A DNA stretch of 64,000 nucleotides from Yamagishiella unicocca (GCA_003116995.1 BDSL01000056.1:372001-436000); one strand, 5' to 3'. Positions 1-13,600 are shown, counted from the first letter of the stretch. A program made the numbers and translations. Notes: a model not told the origin generated them from the letters alone.

Positions 1-229
1 CAGCCACACCTCGTGCGCGCGGCAGTAGCAAGCGCTGCTGGCTACATGGATCTGGATCCGAGATCCAACCATGCTACTGCGCCCCGGGGCCCTGGCTGGA
101 CTGCATCGGCGCACACCCCGCATGCGGTAGGCTACTCCCAAATCACCCCCGGGGGTCCCTCGCTGGCATCCCTGCGGGGGGCCCTCGTTGGCATCCTTGC
201 CTTAGGTTGCTGTCCCTCCACCCGCCTAC

Positions 230-3200
230 CTCCGGCACAAACAACAACGCCACGACCCGCGGGTCGGGGCCGCTGTCGCCGTCGCCGTCGCCCTCTCGGT
301 GCGCCACAGGATCAGCCGCGAGCAGGAACTCCTCCGTGGTCGCGCGGTAGTTGAGCTGCGGCTCCGTGTCGTACACGGTGGAGAGCTGGGAGGGCGCACA
401 CGCGGGGTGGTGGTGGGGGGTGTTTTTGAGTACCTAGCGGGGGGGGAGGATAGATCAGCACGGGCGGGGTGTGGAGGCGCGATGGGCATCTATCCGCCAC
501 TCTTTGGCGTTTCGAACACGTACGCGTTGTCTGTTTATATTGTCAACACACGGGGTACGTTGTTGTCCGTGGCTCCTAGCGGCTCAGGTTTCGTGTGTTA
601 CAGGTATCACACGCGGGACTGAGGCCTTAAGACTCCACGGGCGCGGATCAGGCGGCGGCCGGGTTGCTTGATTGGCAATGTGAGTGCTAAGGCGCCAGGG
701 CAGGTAGATGCCAGCTGCTTCGGATGGATCAAGGTTCAAAAAGACCTGCACCGGTGCTTCCTGCCCGGACGGCCCAGGCGGCGGCGCCCGTAGACGCAGG
801 GCCGCCAGCAGCAGCCAACCCGGAGGCGCTCTTGCCTTGAGGGGGCAGGGCTCGTACAGCTCCACCTCGCCATCCACCGCCCGCCATGCCTCCCAGCCGC
901 CGCGCAGGATGTACGGCGAGGGGTGGCCGTACAGCAGCAGCTGCCACCACACGCGGGCCGCGATCATGCTCGTCCCATTGGCATACACCTGCGTGCCGGT
1001 CGCACACGCACCCGGGGGCTTGCCGCCCCGCCGAACAGTACGACACAACGGGACGAGCGAGCGCTCAGCGGGGCCCTTGCACGGTTGTTGCACTGTCAGA
1101 GGTCCTGGGCCGGGACGTGCCCCGGCCTTCCGGCCACGTCTCCGGCCCCAAAACCCTAAACCCCTAGGACCCAAGCGTATTTGCTGCACGACACCTGTAC
1201 GACAGCTGGCGTTCAGGGCGCCGACGCAAACCGATTTGACCACCTCATCCAAAACAGATCAACCGCTACCGGGCGCCGTGGGGTGTAGAGGTGGCTAGCA
1301 CCGGCCTGCTCACTTGACCCGCGGTGTCACCGCACCCCCACGGCCTCCCCAGCGCCAACACCTCCATGGACCCCCTTCCCCAACCCACCACCAGCGCCCC
1401 CTCCCGCCTCGCGCCCCCCCCCCCCTACCACCGCGGGATCCCGGTGCCTCAAGGCTGTGCACCATCTGCACTTCCCATGTCGAGTAACCGGTCCTTTCCT
1501 GTAACCCCACCACCGGGGCCCCCTCGAGTCACACCCAGCTCACCACCACAGGCCGCTCGGCGGACAAGCCGCGCGCCTCGAAACACGGCACGAACACGTC
1601 CGGCTCCACCACCACCGTCAGCACCTCCCCGCCGCGCGCGGCGGCGCTGCTCGAAGTGCTGCTGCTGCTGCCGGTGCTGCTACTGCTGCTGCTGCTGTCG
1701 GTGCTGCTACTGCTGCCGGCGCTGCTACTGCTGCTGCTGCCGCCGGTGCCGGCGTCGTCGCCCTGCGGGTCCGCCTCAGCGCCCCACCTCGCGTCTGCGG
1801 CGTCAGGCTCCGACGTTGACGTCTTCCTGCCCACCACGTGTTGGCGCCAGGCGGCACCGTCGCGTACCCAGCTCACGAACACAGCACCCTGTGTGCTTGG
1901 GGGGGAGCGGTCGAAGCTGTTCAGATCGTTAAGGATGGCCGCGGCCTACCGGATGGCCCTCCACACATATCTGGGCGGAGGGGAACCCCTTAGCGACGCC
2001 GAGGGGGGTTAGCCCCTGGAGCCATGGTGCCTCCTCGACCCAGATGGGCTCCTGTCCTCCCCCCTGGAACTGGACCTGCCGGCTGGAGATGCCTCCGTTT
2101 CCTATGTCGTGTAACCGGGTCTTCTCGGCCCCCCCCCTGGAGCCGCGGTGCGCCTTTGACGCAGACGGACGCCCGTCACGCACCCCCACCTACCACGCCT
2201 GACCAAGCACCGCTAATACAACAGCCTTAGCAGCCAGCGTGCGTCGGTAACATCTCTTTTCGTTGGTTGCTGGTCGTACTTTTAACTTGCGTCACCCAAC
2301 CCTGCCCGAGGGGGCCACGAGGGGGCCACGGTGACCCAGCGTGCCGTACGGCTCCGAAACCAGCCGGCGACCCCAGGCAGCTTACTCGGGGCGGCATGAG
2401 GAAGCAGGAACGGCAGACATGAACCGTGCCGTGCCGCCGGACCAGCACGTCACCAACTCCCTGAGAGATTGGTTATACGACGTGTACGAACGCAGCGGAT
2501 CGCAGGGGGCGCAGGGGGGGGTTTAGGAGGCCGCAGGGGGCGCAGAGAGTGAGACCCACCGGTATGTGACCCTCCAAGTACGCGTCGTAGTCCGCCCAGC
2601 AGCACGAGGCCGAGGGCCGGCTGCTCAGTTCAGCGCCGCCGCCGTGCTGGGCGTGAGGCACAGCAGCCACGTGGCCCCGTGCGTCGTACACACGGACGTC
2701 CTGCCAGCGCACGAGCAGGGTGAATGACGGCCAAGGGGGGCCCGGGGGATGTCTGGGTGGGTTTCGTGGGAGACCCGTGGGTGGGTGGGTGGGTGGGTGG
2801 TTTGGTTCCGGAGCGCCGATTGGGGCCAAGGGGTTGGCTGGGTGGATGGCTGGGTTGCGGTTGGTTGGTTCCGGAGCGGCGATTGGGGCCAAGCCAAGGG
2901 CGCTTAGGTTGGACGGGAGGGCGCGGACTGTGAGGTGCGAAAAGGTGGCTTGGCAGTGCGGAGATGGGAGTCGGCGGCAGGGGGGCGGGGAGCAGGCGGG
3001 GTGCGGGCTTGCGGCGGGCCGCAGAGGAAGGTGGAGGTGGTGGTGCGGAATGAGGGTGCAGGCCGCGCATCAGGGTGCAGGCCGCGCGTGAGGGTGCAGG
3101 CCGCGCGTGAGGGTGCAGGCCCCGCGTCAGGGTGCAGGCCGCGCGTCAGGGTGCACGACACCAGGCTACGGCGCCGGATTTCCTTGCGATACGGCACAAA

Positions 3201-3642
3201 AGGGCAGGCGCCCGCTTGGCGATAGTGCCCTCCTTGGCCCAACTTGTGACTTTTCCCTGCCGGCAGGATTCCCTGATCAGGACATCCCCGACAGCGAACC
3301 CAGGCGATCACAAACCCCAGCACCTGGCAACCGGATGCTGAGTATGATACCGCTGCCCTGCCACCTCCGGCCACCCTCGGTGCGCGGCCATGTCACTAAT
3401 GTGCCTAATCCGCTCGCAAGGGCCGTGTGGCTGCCCATCACCTCCAAGTTCCGCTGCAGCCAGGTTACGTCGACGTAGGGGCCTTGGCTGCCAGAGACGC
3501 TGACGCGTTGTGCGGTATTGTGCTTGCAGCCGTGGAGGAGCTCCCGCCGCATGCGGTGAAGCAGGAGCGGGTGTTGCGAAGTGGTGGTTGATACCGACCT
3601 GGCATGCTGGGAAGCAGTTTTTGAATACGGGGCCCAAGCCAT
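230..3642 (-). CDS. Rhodanese-like sulfurtransferase (two-domain TST/MST type), C-terminus beyond left edge
   Basis: Rhodaneses move a sulfane sulfur from thiosulfate or mercaptopyruvate to an acceptor. Exons on the minus strand: 3442-3642, 2560-2700, 1544-1888, 836-988 and 230-385 (332 codons, phase 0 throughout). The first domain is clear: PYVDVTWLQRNLE, then DVRVYDARG, ADYDAYLEGHIP joined across an intron to GAVFVSWVRDG, then VVVYANGTSMIAARVWWQLL and the ILRGGWEAWRAV motif. The second domain begins at TVYDTEPQLNYRATTEE; its usual catalytic Cys loop is not in the window, so activity cannot be judged. The first ATG (3642) gives a Ser/Thr/Arg-rich leader without acidic residues, compatible with organelle targeting; an in-frame ATG at 3552 is an alternative start. 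A Ser-rich, acidic insert interrupts domain 1. The fourth intron needs a GC donor (AAG|GCAAGA). The family call rests on motif recognition and could not be checked by search. Confidence 0.8.
3056..3165 (+). repeat. Tandem ~20-bp repeat in rhodanese intron 1
   Basis: Units beginning AGGGTGCAGGCC followed by GCGCGTGAG or GCGCGTCAG recur about six times. The array lies in the 2701-3441 intron of the minus-strand rhodanese gene. Confidence 0.75.
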
Positions 3643-4086
3643 CTGTCAAGTAAAAATAGTGCAGATAAAGTAAAATTGCATGCCGCTTGATCATCGTTTT
3701 GTGTTACTTCCGACAATTGGTTCCATGGTGCGCGGTAGATCCGACGTGGTCCTGTACGTTGCGCATGGTTACCATGTTCGCATGTTCGCGTTGCAGTAGC
3801 CGCGCAAGTATATGTTGCGTTGCCCTTGCAAGCATGGCGTAGCCAGATTAACAACCTGACACGGCCATTCCTCTATGGCAAAGCCAGTAACGGCTGTTTC
3901 TGTATCTTCCGAGTAGTACTCCCAGTTTTCTGGTCGAATATTTAGAAATCAACCTTTGTTCAACCTTGACTATTACGGAAACCAGGAAGAGTCATCAACT
4001 GGTGCCTGGGATCGCCACCTGGTCCTAAGCGGCCTGCGATCCCGCACATGCAATCTAGCAGGAAGGGAACTGCGTGATCACCTCAG
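3643..4086. promoter_or_regulatory. Divergent intergenic region between the rhodanese and SEC16 genes
   Basis: This 444-bp stretch separates the proposed start codons of two divergently transcribed genes, so it should hold both promoters and 5' leaders. It is less GC-rich than the surrounding DNA. No convincing TATA box or other named element was recognised. An extra 5' exon of either gene inside it cannot be excluded. Confidence 0.4.
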
Positions 4087-7000
4087 ATGGAAACCTCACC
4101 AACGAACCTTGATGGCTGGGGGGACCTGGAGCTGGACGATGACGACGACGGATCCCCGTTCCCACCGATTGCACCGCGAGTTCTAAGCATGGCAGCCGCA
4201 AATCCGGTCGGAATTGATGTCAGCGATGGTGACGACAGCCCAGAATGGCCAAGCTCGCCTTCAGCCCCAAACCCAGCAGTCGCTCGCGGGCCGCTGGCCC
4301 CACCTGTCCCGCCAACAGCTGTTCTGGCTGCACCGACTCCGTCTCCACTACTGGCTCCTCCTGCCTCATCTGTGGCAGTACCGGTGGCCTTCTTGCCTCC
4401 GCCCGGTTCCATGCAGCAGCCACCGGCACAGCAACCATGCCCTCCGACAGCCTCATCACATGCCCCGCCCGCCTCCACGGCGACCATGTCCCACTTGCCG
4501 GCATCCCCGACGCCGCCTGTATCCGCTGCAGCCCGCGTGCCCATTCTGCCATTCCACCCACCTGCCCCATTGGTGGCGCCTCCTGTCTCACCGCCGCCTC
4601 CGCCAGCTGCGCCTCCCCCCGCGTTGACCTCGCCCACGCACGCGCCTCCGCCCCTCGCATCAACTTCCAGCGAACCGAACGCCGCCAGTCCTGAGGCGTT
4701 GGCGCCTCCGCCGTTCATGCCCCCAGGGGCCCTGGCGGCGCCGGTGGCGCCTCCGCCGCCGACCTACCCAGCTCACCCAACCGCAGCTGCGGCCTTCCCT
4801 GCGCTCACCACGAGCCTAGCCTTCCAGCCGGTGCCCTGGAACTCGGTCTCACCGCAGGTTCCGGTGTCCCACCCCGCACCCGTCGACGACTCCCTGTCCT
4901 ACTTTGACGAGTTTGACGGCCGCGGAGTCGAGCACACGCACGTGTACGGCGCCGGCGGTGCCAACGGGGGCTTCACGGCAGCAGCGGCGCCGGTGCCAGC
5001 AGCAACCGTGCCGCCACAAGTGCCGCTGGCACCAAACCCACCAAGCCCTCCGGTGGCGGCGGCTGCTGCTGCGGCTGCTGCGGCGGCGGTCGTGCCTCCG
5101 CCGTTACCTCCGCCGTTATCACCTGGGGAGAGCCCACTTGGCGGTGCGCTGGCGGCCACAGGGGCTCATGCCGACGGTGACCTGGGGCCGGCGACGATGG
5201 AGGCGGCGCCGGCGGCGGCTGCGCCACCTCCGCCGACCTGGCCTGCCGCCGAGTCAGCACCCCCTGCGCGGCACGAAAGCTGGATGCCTTCGCCAGCTGC
5301 GGCGGCGGCGGTGGCGGCGGCGGCCCACCTGACGGCGCCGGTAGTACCAGACGCAGCGACCGCAATCACCCATGGCGTCACTGGTGCTGTGCCGGTCGCA
5401 GCGGCTTCAGCGCCTCCTGCGTGGGACGCCGCAGCCACTCCCTTCTCCGCCACCTCAGCGCAGGAACTGGGAGGGGGCGTCAGCCTGGACGCGGCCGACC
5501 CCTTCGCGCTGCCGCCGCCCCCCCGCCGCGTCTCCGTGGGGTTCCGGGTGCCGGCGAACTCCGCAGACGAGCAGCACAAGGCCTTCCCGCCGACTCCGTT
5601 CGCGCCCCCCCGCACCGAGGAGGATGCCGTGAGGGCGCGGCTGCCCCCGGGATCTGTGCCGCTGGCGGCGCCGACCCCCGACGACTCCGACTTCGAGCAG
5701 AACGCTGGAGCCGGCAAGGACGCCGGCGACTTTTGGGAGGAGGAGGCGGCGGCGGAGGAGGAGGAGCCGCTGCCGCCGCCGCCGCCAGCAGTTGAAGTCT
5801 TCTTGCCCCTGTTGCCCGCCGTTGACGGCGCGGCGTTGGCGGCGGCGGCGGTGGCACCACCGCCACCGCCGCCAGCGGCTGAAGTGTTCCTGGCCCCGCT
5901 GCCCGTCGTTGATGAAGCGGCATTGGCGGCGGCGGCGGCGGCGACACCTCCGTCGCCAGTGGCCGAAGTGTGCCTGCCCTCGCTGCCCGTCGTTGGCGAA
6001 GCGGCATTGGTGGCGGTGGCGGTGACACCGCCACCGCCGCCTGCGGCTGAAGTGTTCCTGCCCTCGATGCCGGCCATTGATGAAACGGCATTGGCGGCGG
6101 CGGCAACACCTCCGTCGCCGTCGACGCCAGCGGCCGAAGTCTTACTGCCCCCGCTGCCAGCTGTCGACGAAGCGGCATTGGCGGCGCCGGCGGTGGCACC
6201 GCCGCCGCCGCCAGCAGCTGAAGTCTTCCTGCCCCCGCCGCCCGCTGTAGACGAAGCGGCATTGGCGGCGGCGGCAGTGGCACCTCCTCCGCCGATCCGG
6301 GAGGCGCCAGGTGCGGAATTGGCGGTGGCTTCTGGCGACGACGGACAGCAGCCCCCGGCTGACGGGCCGGCGCCGCCGCCGACGCGGCTGTCGTTGTCGG
6401 GCATGACGGCAACGCCGTCGCGCCGCCACCGGCTGAGCGTGTCGAGTTCCTTTCGCGACCGAGTGAGCGACACGGGCGCCGCCGACTGGAACGCGGATCA
6501 GGTGGGGCTGGGAGAGCCTGTTTTGGACATGGCCTCAGGCCAGCTGTCCTTCAGCGCGTACTGTGTCCCGCCGTCCGGCGTCATTGCCGCTGCGGTCGCC
6601 CCTATCCAAGTGAGTGACGACACGGCGGCGGCAGCGGTGCCGCCGCCGGCGGAGTTGCCCGAGATGCTAGAGGTGCCGCCGCCGGCGGAATCACCCAAGG
6701 TCGTGGCGGCGCCGCCGCCGGCGTTGGTGGAACTGGAGTCGCACACAGGCCCTGACATGGCTGCAACTGCTGCTGCTCCTTACGTGGCTGCGGCGGCGGA
6801 TTCTGCTGCCATGGCGGCGCCGCTGATGACGGCGCCGCCGGCATCGCCGCCGCCGCCGCTGCCGCCGCCGGCTGAAGCTCCCGACGGCTTGCCGTCCTTC
6901 GCGGCTCCAGACCTTCCGGCGCTGCCGCTGGTGCCAGGGCTGGAAGCCTGGGGCAGCGCTGCCGCCGCCTTCGGCGCCGAAGACGGCGGCAAGGATAGCG

Positions 7001-10000
7001 ACGCCCTCACAGACGTCTCCACGCCGGGATCGTTTGATGTCGCCACCGAGTCCTTCTCCGAGCTGGACTCAGCGCAGCCGTCTGCGGGTGGTAGCGCAGC
7101 TGCGGCGGCGGCTGCCGCCCTCAGGTACGACGTGTACGGCACCGACTGGGGCCCAGCGATTGCGCCGGTGGGGTTAGGGAAGCGGGCGAGCTGGGGGTGT
7201 TGCTGGGCGGCACCGCGTGCGGGTTCTCAGCTCTCGGCTTATGGCGCCGTGAGGGGGTGGTGGTGGGTGCGGGGGAAGGGTTAGTGCCGAGGCGGAGCGG
7301 GACCCGGGAGATGTAGAGCGCAAGACCTGGGGCCTTGGCTGATAAGGCCCGACAAGCACGGCGGGGCGGGGTTGCTCCGCTGCGTACTGGACTACTGGAC
7401 CGGCTGAAGTGCAGTTGGCGGAGCAACGACATTCCAGACCCGACCACCTGGCCCCACACTGCGATGCGCTGCGCTCCGTTTGGTGTGTCGCCCGCCCCGG
7501 TGTAGTGCCGCCCCGGTGTAGTGCCGCCCCCCCTCCTCTGTCGATTCACCCGTTTCCCCTACCCCCGGTGGCCCGCTCAGGGCCCGACCCGGCATGTCGC
7601 GCCTCTACCGGACCTCGGCGGCGGGCTCCTCCATCACCGCCACGCCCTCGGAGCTCGCCGCGTTCGACGACGCCTTTGATGAGCTCATGGCGGCACCCGA
7701 CTCAGAGCCCGATCTGCAGACGTCCCCGCCACCGCCGCTGGCGGCGGCTGTTGGCCAGGCCGCCGCCGCCGCCGCCACTCCTTTGGGCGGCTTCTTTATC
7801 GCTGCTCAGAACCCCTTCGGCCGAGCTGACAGTGGCGTAGCAGCGGCCGATGATGACGTCTTCGCGTCCCTCTCCGCTTCCGATCCTGCTGCGCCACTGG
7901 CGTTCGGTGGCGGCGGCGGGGGCGGCGGCGGGGGCGGCGGCGGCGGCGCAGGCCAGGAGCCGCCGTCGCAGTTCACCATCGCCAGCGGCAGCCGCGCCAA
8001 CCTGTCACACCTGTTCGGCGCGCCTTCGGACGCAAGCAACGTCGTCGCCTCCGCCGCCAGCGGCGGCGGCGGCGGCGCGGACGCCGCTGCGGCGGCGATG
8101 TTCCGCCAGGCGTCACGACCCCTGTTCGCCGACTCGCCCATGCAGTCGCTGGGCTCCCAGAGGGACCTGGCGGCGCCGCCGCCGGCGGCGGCGGCAGCCG
8201 CCGCCGCCTCTGCCGCTGCCCCGGTCACGACGTACCAGCAGGCGGCGGTGAGCGTGTCGGCGCTGTTCGGGGGCGATGGAGGGAACGATGAAGACGACGA
8301 GTTCGCGGCCGTCATAGCGCCTCCGTTTGGCGGCGTAGGCGGAGGAGGCGCCAGCCACGGCGCCGCGCCGGTAGCCACCGCGGGGTACAGCTACGGCGCC
8401 GCTGCCGCTGCCGCTGCCGGGCCGTCGCTGTACGGCTGGTCGGCCGAGGACCAAACCCCGCATCACTTCCCCGTGCCGGGACAGTACCCCGTTGCCCAGC
8501 AGCCGCAGCCGCAGCAGCCGCAGCAGTACCAGGCGCAGCAGCTGCAGCCGCAGCAGCCGCAGCAGTACCAGGCGCAACAGCCGCAGCAGCCGCCGCCGCA
8601 GCAGCAGCAGTACCAGGCGCAGCAGCAGCAATGGGGGTACGGCGGGACGTCGTACACTGGCGTGGGTCCTGCGAGCGGCTTGGGTGCCGCCGGAGGCGCT
8701 GATGTGGCGGCTTCTTTCTTCGACACCCTGGCCGCAGAGCCACACCAGGTTGCGGCCGCCCCGGCCCCAGCCCCAGCCCCGGTCGCACCCGCCGTGCCTG
8801 CGGGCGCCCCCGCCCCCGCGGGGGTCGCTGGCGTCGCTGCCGTGCCGGCACAGCCGGCGGACGCGGACGCCTCCTCGTTCTTCGACACCCTAGCGTCCGA
8901 GCCGCCGCAGCCGTGGCTTGCCCCCGCTGCAGCTGCGCCTGCCCCCGCTGCAGCAGCTCCACAGCCGCAGCCGCAGCCAGTTGGGCATTGGGAGACAGCC
9001 GCCTCGCAGCCGCAGGTGACTCCGAACCCCTGGCATCCGCAGCCAGTGGCTCAACCCCAACCTGTGGCTCAACCCCAACCTGTGGCTCAACCCCAACCTG
9101 TGGCTCAACCCCATCCTGTGGCTCAACCCCATCCTGTGGCTCAACCCCATCCTGTGGCTCAACCCCATCCTGTGGCTCAACCCCATCCTGTGGCTCAGCC
9201 CCAACCTGTGGCTCAACCCCATCCTGTGGCTCAGCCCCAACCTGTGGCTCAGCAGCAGCCCGAACCTGCGCTGCCTCCGGCGCCGGCGGCGTTCCAAGCT
9301 GCTGTCCCGCCGTTCCGCGTGTCCTTTGCGGGCGTTTCGGCGCCGGCGGGTGGCAGGAGCCCCTTCGGCGCTCTGGCAGCTGAGGACGACGGCACCAGCT
9401 TCTTTGACTCGCCTCGGGTCCCCGCTGCGGCCGCCGCCACATCGCCCTTCCAGCCAACTGCCCCGGAGCAGGCTCCGCATCCGCCGCCCCAGCAGCCTCC
9501 CCAGCAGCCGCCCGAGCACCCGTATCCACCACAGCCATCCCAGCAGACGGCGCAGCAGCTGTACCCGACGCCACCAGCTGCAGACCCACAGGCTGCCTAT
9601 TTCGCTCAGCCATCGCAGCCATCGCAACCACCGCAGCCACCGCAGCCGCAGGTCGCCCGGCCGGCGGCTCCCGGCGGCTCCCCTCCCGGCGTCGCAGCAC
9701 CCCAGCCCCAGGGCGCCTTCGGACAGCCGCCCCAGGCTCAGTTCCAGGCTCAGGCGGCGGCTGGCGGCCTCGACGGCAGTGCATTTTTCGAGAGTCTGAC
9801 CGATGGTTTTGGAGCCGCAGCCGGGCAGCAGCCGCAGCCGCAACAGCAACCGCCGCTGGTCGCCGCCTCGCCTGTCACGTCCGCTGGAGGCGCTCCTCCG
9901 GTCCCCGCTGCTCCCATGGCTCCTGGCCAGGCCCCGCCAGCTGCTGCACCGCCCACCGGCGCACAGCACCCGTACGCGCAGCAGCAGACGGCCCAGCCGC

Positions 10001-10620
10001 AGGCCGAGCCTCATCAGGCCTACCCACAGCAACCGTACGGGCAGGCGCAAGCGCAAGGGCAGCAGTACGGGCAGCAACCGGCTCAGCAACAGCCGTATGC
10101 GCAACAACCCTCCCCGTGGCAGCCGTCCCAGCCGCAACAGCAGCAGCAGCAGCAGACGCAACCGCAGCAGCAACAACAGCAGCAGGTTTACGGACAGCCG
10201 CCCGCGGTGGCGCCGGCGGCGGCGGCCGATGCTGTCCCGCCCTTCCAGCCCAGCGGCCCCAGCTCTCACCCGGGTGCCACTGCGTTCACGGACGGAAGCA
10301 TCCAGGCTCGTGTCAACTACGACATCGCCGCCAGCCCTGGCGCGCCGTCGCCTCCCTGGACCCCGCAGGAGAAGGACCAGGCCACGGCGCCCTTTGGTCA
10401 GGCCGGTGCCCAAGCGAACGGCACCGACGCGCAGGGCGCGCAGGAGGCCCAGCAGGGGCAGGGGCAGTACGGGGCACAGGCGCAGGTGCAGGGGGCGGCT
10501 CATGAGCATGGGCAGCCGCAGTGGCAGGGGCAGCAGGGGCAGGCGCAGGCGTGGGTGCAGCAGGGGCAAGGGCAGCAGGCGGCAGGAGGCGGGACGCAGG
10601 CGGCGCCGGAGCAGGACGGT

Positions 10621-10659
<39 letters not shown>

Positions 10660-13600
10660 GAGCAACAGCAACAACAACACACGGCTGCTCAGCCTGCCGA
10701 TGCGGCGGCAGAGCAGCAGCAGCCGCAGCCGCAGGGCACAGCCCAGGACGGGGATGCGGGTGGTGCGGTGGTGGCGGTGATGAGCGAGGAGGAGGTACGG
10801 GTCGCCGCGACGGCCGCTGCTACAACCGCGTGGGAGGCTGCGGGCGGCTACAGCCTTCCCGACGCCACCGAGTACTACCAGCGGTACTACGCCTACTACT
10901 ACTACCACTATCAGCAAGAGCAGCAGAAGCAGAGGCTGGAGCAGGAGAGGGTAGAGGCCGAACTGAAGCGGAAGCTGGAGGAGAAGCGGGCCGCGGCGCA
11001 GCAGCAGCAGCAGCAGCAGCGACAAGAAGAGCAACAACGGCTGCAGCAGAATACTCAGCAGCAGCTGCTGCAACAGCAGCAGCAACAGCAGCAGCAGCAG
11101 CCGTGGGGTGCGCTTGAACAGAAGGAGCAGGCTCAGCAGCCTCCCGCAGCGGACTCTGCTGGCGGCTGGCGGCAGAGCCAAACAGGCATCCAGCCGCAGC
11201 AACCGCACCAGCCGCAGCAGCAGCACCAGCCGCAGCAGCCGCAGCAGCAGCGGGTGTCGCAGGGCGGTCAGTTATTCGCTGGCGATCACGGCATGGCGCA
11301 CCAGCACGGAGCCCGACGGAGCCTGGAGCACTCGGTCGCTGGCGCCGCCGGCTCTGCCGCTGCCGCGCAGCCGGCACAGGCCGACCAGCAGCAGCAGGCC
11401 TCCGCGTGGCCCGGGTACACGCAGGCTGCGTCCGCGTACGGCGCCCCCGCTGCCGGCGGTCCGGCCCAGCAGCAGCAGCAGCAGGCCGCCCACGCCTACG
11501 ATCCGCAGTACGGTTCTGGACAGCCGCAGCAGCCGCAGCAGCACCAGCAGCAGCAGCAACAGCAGCAGCAGCAACAGCAGCAACAGCAACAGCAGCAGCA
11601 CCAGCAACAGCACCAGCACCAGCAGCAGCAACAGCACCAGCAGCAGCACCAGCAGCAGCAACAACAACAACCTGCGTATGGTGCGTACGGCTCCGCTGGA
11701 CAGCAGCAGCAGTACGGACAGCCGCAAGCTCAGCCCCAGCAGGGCTGGTACGGCCAGCCAGGGGCGCCGTACACTCCAGCGGGTTCGCACGGAGGCCAGG
11801 CCGGCACGTTTGGAGAGTACGGCGCGCAGTACGGTCAACAGTACGGCGCGCAGATGGCGTACGGCGCGTACGGTCAGCCGCAGCCGCAGGCGCCGGGCGG
11901 GTACGGTGTCGACGCGTACGGCCAGCAGTACGGCATGCAGCAGCAGCGGGTCAACTACCTCCCCACGACGCCGGAGCTGGCACGCACGTGCCCGCACGGC
12001 CGACCCGCCCACGTGGTCTTCGGGTTTGGTTTCGGCGGTCGTGTGGTGGTGATGCGACCGCCCGCCCCCGCCGCGGACGCAGGTGGGTGGATCGGGTGGG
12101 CGTGGGTTTCTGGGGGGATGGCGAATGCAAGGAAACCCCGTTTTGGGGGCCCGGGGGCGGGACAACTGGCCATCCCCTTTCACCTAAGAAAGCCCTTTTA
12201 CCAGTTTGTGACACCACCTGTTGAGCTGGTGCGCCCCTGCCCACGCCGCAGACCCCTTTTTTTAGAAGGGGTTTTGAGGTGCCGCCGGCGGTCGCCCTCG
12301 CCGTCCCCTCCCCTCTCCACGTTGCCACCATTCCGTTCCTTCGCTTTCTTTTCCTCATTTACACAGCCCCGACGGGACGCCTCCACAGGTTCGCCGGTAG
12401 TCCGTCCCAGTGCATCAGCATGCGCCCACAAACTAGGTGTCTGTCCGCCGGCCATGCGCCAACTAGCCTGTCTCCTTTTCGCGTCAACGGTTTTCATGCC
12501 ACCCCTCACTGCAGGCATGATGGCGGTGTTTGGCGTCCCCGGCACCCTGCAGCTGGTGCCGGTGGCCGCCCTCACGGCGACCCACCTGCAGGGCCACACC
12601 CGGCCGCGGGCGCCCTCCTCGACGGGCACGGGGGCCGGCAAGGGAGACAAGAAGGGCGGCCGCACCGGCCAGGTGAGCGGGGCGGGGCGGGGCTTTGAGG
12701 AAGACCCGTGGCGGGGCGGGGCTTTGAGGAAGACCCGTGGCGGGGCGGGGCTTTGAGGAAGACCCGTGGCGGGGCGGGGGGGGGCGGGGCAGCCGGAGAC
12801 GGCGACACCGGCTCTTGCCGAGTGCAGGGCGGCTACTGGTCTTGTGTGTCGTGCTGTGGTGTCCGCCGGGAGCGTGGCCTCGACATGGATTGCCGGTGGA
12901 TGGGAGGAGGGGCAAGGGAGGTTTGTCGGCCGTGGATTCGCGGATTCTCTTATCAAACCCCCTTGCCGCTTCTGCCCTCCGTTCCTGTGTCCTGTAACCG
13001 GGTCTTGTCCCCTCCACCCCCATGTGCTAGCCACCAAAAGGGTTCCGAACCTTTCCCGATTCCCGTTCCTCCAAATCCGACCAACCGGGTCTCCTCTCCC
13101 CCCCGCCCCCGCTGTGCCGCCGCCCTCCACAGCCCGCCTCCACGCCCGTGCTGGAGCCCCTCGTGCGACAGCTCGTGTCCTTCCCCGGCCCGCTGGGGCC
13201 CTCCACCAACAAGGACAAGGTACCGAGTACACTCCGGGGCTCTCCTACCTTGCTCGCCCTGCTTGTCCGAATACACTCGGGGGGGCTCTCCTACCTTGCT
13301 CGCCCTGCTTGTCCGAGTACACTCCGGGGGGGCTCTCCTACCTAGCTCGCCCCGTATTTTACCATGCAATTGCTGGTCTCCTTTCATCAAGCCCTCCGAT
13401 GCCGACACTCGTTCCTGAGTTGCGCGACGCGAAGCCACTCGCGGCACACACACACTTGTCGCTGTCGCATTGTTTTGCAGGCCTCGGTGGCCCCACTCGC
13501 GTACCCTCTCCTGACCCCTCTCCTGGCGTCGATCCACTGGTTTACCCCTCTCCTCGATCCACTGGTTTGCCCCCCTCCTCCCCCGGCCCGCCTCACCTGC

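Noticed and set aside
5166..6473. Minus-strand open frame, Gly/Ala/Ser-rich (435 codons)
   Set aside because: Antisense of the GC-rich Pro/Ala repeats of SEC16 exon 1; lack of stops reflects base composition.
9043..9258. Regular short repeats suggesting a CRISPR-like array
   Set aside because: Units are contiguous with no unique spacers, are in frame, and lie in a eukaryotic coding exon. The same applies to the 44058-44353 array.
8890..11226. Long minus-strand open frame, Leu/Arg-rich (778 codons)
   Set aside because: It is the antisense of the CAG/CAA/CCG-rich SEC16 exon 2; the Leu runs are simply CTG from reversed CAG. No family motif is present.
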